From positions 1-33,783 of the forward strand of contig NZ_AGFF01000010.1 in the NCBI RefSeq assembly GCF_000226215.1: a stretch of DNA of 33,783 nucleotides. The letters are read 5' to 3'. This stretch comes from Dietzia alimentaria 72 (lineage in GTDB: Bacteria > Actinomycetota > Actinomycetes > Mycobacteriales > Mycobacteriaceae). Shown here one piece after another: positions 30,937 to 33,783 of the stretch (the stretch's first letter is position 1; each line of letters begins with the position of its first letter). The notes under the pieces are model-generated. The model was given only the letters and a program-made list of their open reading frames with translations, searched no databases and had not been told where the DNA came from. Both the position numbers and the translations under genes were made by a program.

Positions 30937-32793
30937 GTGCCCATCACGACAACAGCGCTGAGGTCCGCCGCCGCGGCCGGCGCAACGCTCATCATGGCGG
31001 TCGGGGGCGCGGCCGCCGTCGCCCCTGCCGCCCACGCGCAGGCCGCACCGGTGTCGGAGACAGTCCCGATCACGCACGGCTGCAAAGTCTGGGGCAGCGG
31101 CGTCCAGTCCGCGACCGTCTCCCCAGACAACGTCGACGTCACCTACCCCGAGACCGTCGCACCCGGTCAAACCTTTGACGTGTTCCTCCAGCCGGGGGCG
31201 ATGACCTCGGGCACCGACAGATTCGCCCGGTTGACCTACGATTTCGCACTTCCCACCAACGCGACAATCATCGGTGTATCGCTCGCAGGAGGGGAGCAGG
31301 GGATCACGACACCCACCAGTCCCGACGCCCTCGCCGTGGTGCGCACCAACGCCTCCGGCACTACCGACGCGAACGGATCGTTCGCCCGGATCTGGGGCGG
31401 ACAGTCCGGCTACTGGGGCTCGAACAGCTCTTCGTCCGGCAATAACCGCGGAATCGTCGTGGAGTCCAATACAGCATTCCGTCTGCCCAAGGTCAAGGTC
31501 ACGATGTTGGCACCCGTGGGCGCTGCCGGAACCACGATCTCGGTGTCCCCGAAGGCTGTCGGCAAGACCGGCAACGATGCTTACTCCAGCGGCTCGGCGT
31601 CCGCGATCCAGTGGATCGAGGGTACCGGTAACCGCAACATCTTCTGCGCTTCCGGCGCCACCCCCGCCACCCTCACCTCGACGCGTGTCGAGGGCGAAGC
31701 CGTCCAGCTCGACAGCACCACGACCATGACCGCCGGCGGGCAGGTGGAGTCGGGGACCACCGGCACGCCGATCTCCGCCAAGGTCACCGTCCCGGGCGCG
31801 TCCGCGTCGACCATCGACGACGGCAAGGTCGAGTTCTACATCGGCGAGACCAAGATCGGCGAGGCCAACCCCAACTCGACGGGCGTCGCCTCGATCACCC
31901 ACGACTTTCCGGCCCTGGCCGAGGGTGAGACGTCCAAGGCGTATCAGGTCCACGCCAAGTACGCAGGGGTGCCCAACTCGATCAAGCCCAGCGAGAGCGG
32001 GCCGACCACGTTCACCGTCGTGCGGGAGATCCTCAACTACTACGACACCGCCACCACGGTCACGGCCACCAAGGGCACTGAGGCGGGCGGCACCGTCCCG
32101 GTGACCGTCACCGCCAACGTCAGGTCCACCCCATCGTCGACCATCCCCGGTGCCGTCAAGGTGCAGTTCTACAAGGACGGCGTCGCCATGGGTGAGCCCG
32201 TCGCGATCTCCGGCGGCAGGGCCACCGTCACCGACTCGGTCCCGGCGATCGAGGAGGGCGGCACGGCGAAGGACTACGTCTACAAGGCCGTCGTCACCGA
32301 GACCCGCGTCCCCGACACGAAGAACGTCTACCGCGGCAGCGAGGGCTCCACGACCCTCACCATCTCGCCCAAGGTGTTCAACGACATCACCTCGTCGGTC
32401 GTCCTCTTCGCCGAGCAGGGCGCCGCGGCCGACGGCAACGTCCCAGTGACCATCAAGGCCAACTTCACCACCACGCCCAACCGCAACTACCCCACCGGGG
32501 CCACGGCGCAGTTCTACCGCGACGGCGAGGCGGTCGGCGAGCCGGTGGCGATCACCAACAAGACCGCCACGTTCACCGACTCGGTGCCCGAGGGCGACGC
32601 CACCTACCGCTACCAGGTCAAGTACACGGGCGCGACGGTCGGCGACGACCGCTTCAAGCCCGTCGACAGCAGCCTGCTCACGGTGAACATCGGCAAGGGT
32701 GGCACGACCCCGCCCACGCCCGGTGACGACGGCGGGTTCATGGGATCCCTCCGCGATCTCTTCGGGAGCATGTTCGGCTCGCTCGGTAGCTGA
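30937..32793 (+). CDS. secreted protein with three Ig-like repeats and Gly/Ser tail
   Basis: A 618-residue exported protein starting at GTG behind AAGAGGAG. The signal peptide is about 1-35 (ends AAHAQ). Residues about 36-245 form a unique domain with Cys near positions 49 and 242 (HGCKVWG, NIFCASG). Then come three Ig-like repeats of about 110 residues (about 250-350, 358-470, 478-590), each with a VxFY-x-x-x-x-x-x-GE or QFY-x-DG-x-x-x-GEPV strand pair and a hydrophobic closing strand, resembling Big_3-type bacterial Ig domains. The C-terminus is Gly/Asp-rich and ends FMGSLRDLFGSMFGSLGS. There is no LPxTG or membrane anchor. Probably an envelope-associated or adhesive protein; that is inference. 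It is divergent from the three-paralogue operon. Confidence 0.85.
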   Translation: MPITTTALRSAAAAGATLIMAVGGAAAVAPAAHAQAAPVSETVPITHGCKVWGSGVQSATVSPDNVDVTYPETVAPGQTFDVFLQPGAMTSGTDRFARLTYDFALPTNATIIGVSLAGGEQGITTPTSPDALAVVRTNASGTTDANGSFARIWGGQSGYWGSNSSSSGNNRGIVVESNTAFRLPKVKVTMLAPVGAAGTTISVSPKAVGKTGNDAYSSGSASAIQWIEGTGNRNIFCASGATPATLTSTRVEGEAVQLDSTTTMTAGGQVESGTTGTPISAKVTVPGASASTIDDGKVEFYIGETKIGEANPNSTGVASITHDFPALAEGETSKAYQVHAKYAGVPNSIKPSESGPTTFTVVREILNYYDTATTVTATKGTEAGGTVPVTVTANVRSTPSSTIPGAVKVQFYKDGVAMGEPVAISGGRATVTDSVPAIEEGGTAKDYVYKAVVTETRVPDTKNVYRGSEGSTTLTISPKVFNDITSSVVLFAEQGAAADGNVPVTIKANFTTTPNRNYPTGATAQFYRDGEAVGEPVAITNKTATFTDSVPEGDATYRYQVKYTGATVGDDRFKPVDSSLLTVNIGKGGTTPPTPGDDGGFMGSLRDLFGSMFGSLGS

Positions 32794-32810
32794 TCGGCCC
32801 CATCGAACAG

Positions 32811-32843
32811 GACCCCGGTCCGGCATCACGCCGGACCGGGGTC
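32811..32843 (+). terminator. strong hairpin terminator of the Ig-repeat gene
   Basis: GACCCCGGTCCGGC / GCCGGACCGGGGTC, a perfect 14-bp stem with loop ATCAC, 18 bp after the stop codon. Confidence 0.9.
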
Positions 32844-33236
32844 CCGTCGTAACGACGCCAGTTCGACTCGGTGCGCCGTCGCCGGCGGCTAACCCGCGGC
32901 TAGCCCCGGTGATTCACGGGTCGGTGCGACTGAACCGCTGTGAGTCTTGGGGTGGCTGGTCTGGGACCGGCTGGCAAGGGTAGGAGTTGGCCGCGTCACT
33001 CCGTTCGTGACTCATGAACCGCCCGGCCCCTACGGGGTGCCCTACTGGGGATTTGTCCGTTCGGGGTGAGGCAGCCGACGCCGTGCTGGCCCACCTCGGT
33101 GACTTGATCAGAAGGCTGTCCGCTCCACAAGGAACGTGACTCATCACAGTGCTGCCCCGAAGTGACTCCTACCCAGACCGGCGCCGGCCACCAGCGGCCG
33201 GACCGCTGTCCCTGAGTAGGAAGGACCCCAGCCGCT
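32844..33236 (+). other. noncoding left part of an IS110 element plus flank
   Basis: 393 bp without a gene. The exact left end of the insertion sequence cannot be fixed from one copy. The right two thirds are dense in short inverted repeats (see the candidate bridge RNA). AGGAAGGA about 11 nt before the ATG at 33237 is the transposase ribosome-binding site. Confidence 0.5.
32978..33174 (+). ncRNA. candidate IS110 bridge RNA region
   Basis: GGGTAGGAGT (32978-32987) and ACTCCTACCC (33165-33174) form a perfect 10-bp closing helix around 177 nt. Inside are GTCAC / GTGAC (32995-32999, 33007-33011), GCCCC-TAC-GGGG (33026-33037 region), a GAGG-CAGC / GCTG...CCTC stem near 33078-33106, and two copies of CGTGACTCAT (33006-33015, 33135-33144). 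IS110-group elements encode, just upstream of the transposase, a structured RNA with two guide loops pairing target and donor DNA; size and place fit. Boundaries are approximate and loop-DNA pairing could not be checked. Confidence 0.5.
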
Positions 33237-33783
33237 ATGACCATCGTCGCGCATGCTCACCCATTCGTCATCGGCGTCGACACCCACGCCCGCAATCACG
33301 CCTTGGCAGTCCTGGCTGCCACCGGTGAAGTCATCGACACTGCCCGATTCCCGACCTCCTCCGGGGGGATGGCGCGCGCGATTTCGTGGGCCACCCGCCG
33401 CACCGGCGGCGATCAGTCCGCCCTCTGGGTGATCGAGGGAGTTGCCTCCTACGGTGCCGGACTGGCCGCGGCCTGCGAACAGGCCGGCTACGAAGTCGTT
33501 GAAGCAGCCCGGATGAACACCCGGGCCAACCGAGGGGTGGGCAAATCCGACCCGCTGGATGCTCATCGCATCGCTGCTGCAGTGCTCACTCTGGAGTGCG
33601 ACCAGCTACGCCGGCCGCGCATGGCCGACGGTGTACGAGCCGCGCTGCGGGTACTCGTGACCGCCCGCGACCACATGACCTCCGAGCGCACCGCCACCAT
33701 CAACGCACTGATCGCGCTTCTACGTGTCGTCGACCTCGGAATCGACGCCCGCCGGGCACTGACTGGGACACAGCTCCTCGCCG
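33237..33783 (+). CDS. IS110-family transposase (DEDD), 3' end beyond the window
   Basis: 182 codons are visible and the frame is open at the window edge. The N-terminal RuvC-like DEDD domain is clear: GVDTHARNHALAV (Asp15), VIEGVASYGAGLAAACEQAG (Glu67), and GKSDPLDAHRIAAAVL (Asp105, Asp108). The following helical segment (LRVLVTARDHMTSERTATIN) is as in the family. The C-terminal domain with the catalytic serine lies outside. IS110 enzymes use a bridge RNA to choose target and donor and leave no or few target repeats. Nothing in the visible part suggests damage. Confidence 0.93.
   Translation, partial: MTIVAHAHPFVIGVDTHARNHALAVLAATGEVIDTARFPTSSGGMARAISWATRRTGGDQSALWVIEGVASYGAGLAAACEQAGYEVVEAARMNTRANRGVGKSDPLDAHRIAAAVLTLECDQLRRPRMADGVRAALRVLVTARDHMTSERTATINALIALLRVVDLGIDARRALTGTQLLA

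Larger units (their letters stand above)
32900..33783 (+). mobile_element. IS110-family insertion sequence, left portion (right end outside window)
   Basis: Consists of the structured noncoding leader and the transposase start. The left boundary is an estimate: it must lie right of the terminator at 32843 and left of the closing helix at 32978. The insertion sits just downstream of the secreted-protein locus. Confidence 0.6.

Noticed and set aside
30646-32829. A minus-strand open frame of 727 codons
   Set aside because: It is antisense to the Ig-repeat gene, which has a signal peptide, ribosome site, repeats and terminator; the antisense translation is Arg/Gly/Asp-rich and featureless.
1-33783. 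tRNA or rRNA genes
   Set aside because: I saw no convincing cloverleaf with the conserved T-arm sequence and no rRNA segments by eye; a covariance search was not possible.

Overview
The window is high-GC actinobacterial DNA, most likely from a mycolic-acid-containing genus (order Mycobacteriales). Dietzia is my best guess, with Gordonia or Rhodococcus as alternatives; this is inferred from gene content and was not tested by any search. The pointers are a glucosyl-3-phosphoglycerate synthase (GpgS), a lipoprotein L,D-transpeptidase, a PbpLipo-type penicillin-binding lipoprotein, a mycobacterial-style DapC, an FMN-riboswitch-controlled RibM/PnuX-type transporter, and several genes whose -10 box sits 6-8 nt before the start codon, as expected for leaderless mRNAs.

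Layout. (1) 1-1517: a small accessory patch with a hypothetical protein that may carry an N-terminal frameshift, an XRE regulator, and a small unknown gene. The last two each have the same 10-bp palindrome 40-50 bp upstream of their start. (2) 1518-17367: mostly chromosomal housekeeping: acyl-CoA dehydrogenase, SDR, PBP lipoprotein, DUF4112 protein, a pair of CNNM/CBS transporter-like genes whose first SD lies in a hairpin, a POT peptide transporter, L,D-transpeptidase, NAD(P)-binding protein, small membrane protein, quinone oxidoreductase, DapC, Tat-type Rieske lipoprotein, and FMN riboswitch plus ribM. (3) 17394-20799: an overlapping minus-strand operon (PIG-L deacetylase, methyltransferase, MFS exporter) facing a second methyltransferase across a short divergent promoter with a strong ATACCC/GGGTAT dyad. 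(4) 20847-21836: gpgS.

(5) 21860-25859: a mobile-element graveyard directly upstream of gpgS: a TniA-like transposase lacking its N-terminus, an intact TniB-like ATPase, two 19-bp repeats that look like transposase-binding end sites, a serine recombinase with an unusual 80-residue N-terminal extension, a truncated unknown gene, and an IS256-family copy with a frameshift and an internal deletion. (6) 25830-27980: phoD, which has apparently lost its stop codon and reads into the eroded start of a patatin-like phospholipase gene that is cut off by the IS256 copy.

(7) 28113-32793: a secreted-protein locus. Three tandem paralogous exported proteins share a conserved cysteine pair and have no function I recognise. 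They diverge from a 618-residue protein with three Ig-like repeats across a 457-bp intergenic region rich in dyads. Several proteins of the locus end in Gly-Ser-rich tails, three of them exactly in GS. (8) 32844-33783: the left part of an IS110-family element, with about 260-390 bp of structured noncoding DNA where a bridge RNA would be expected, and the first 182 codons of its transposase running off the window.
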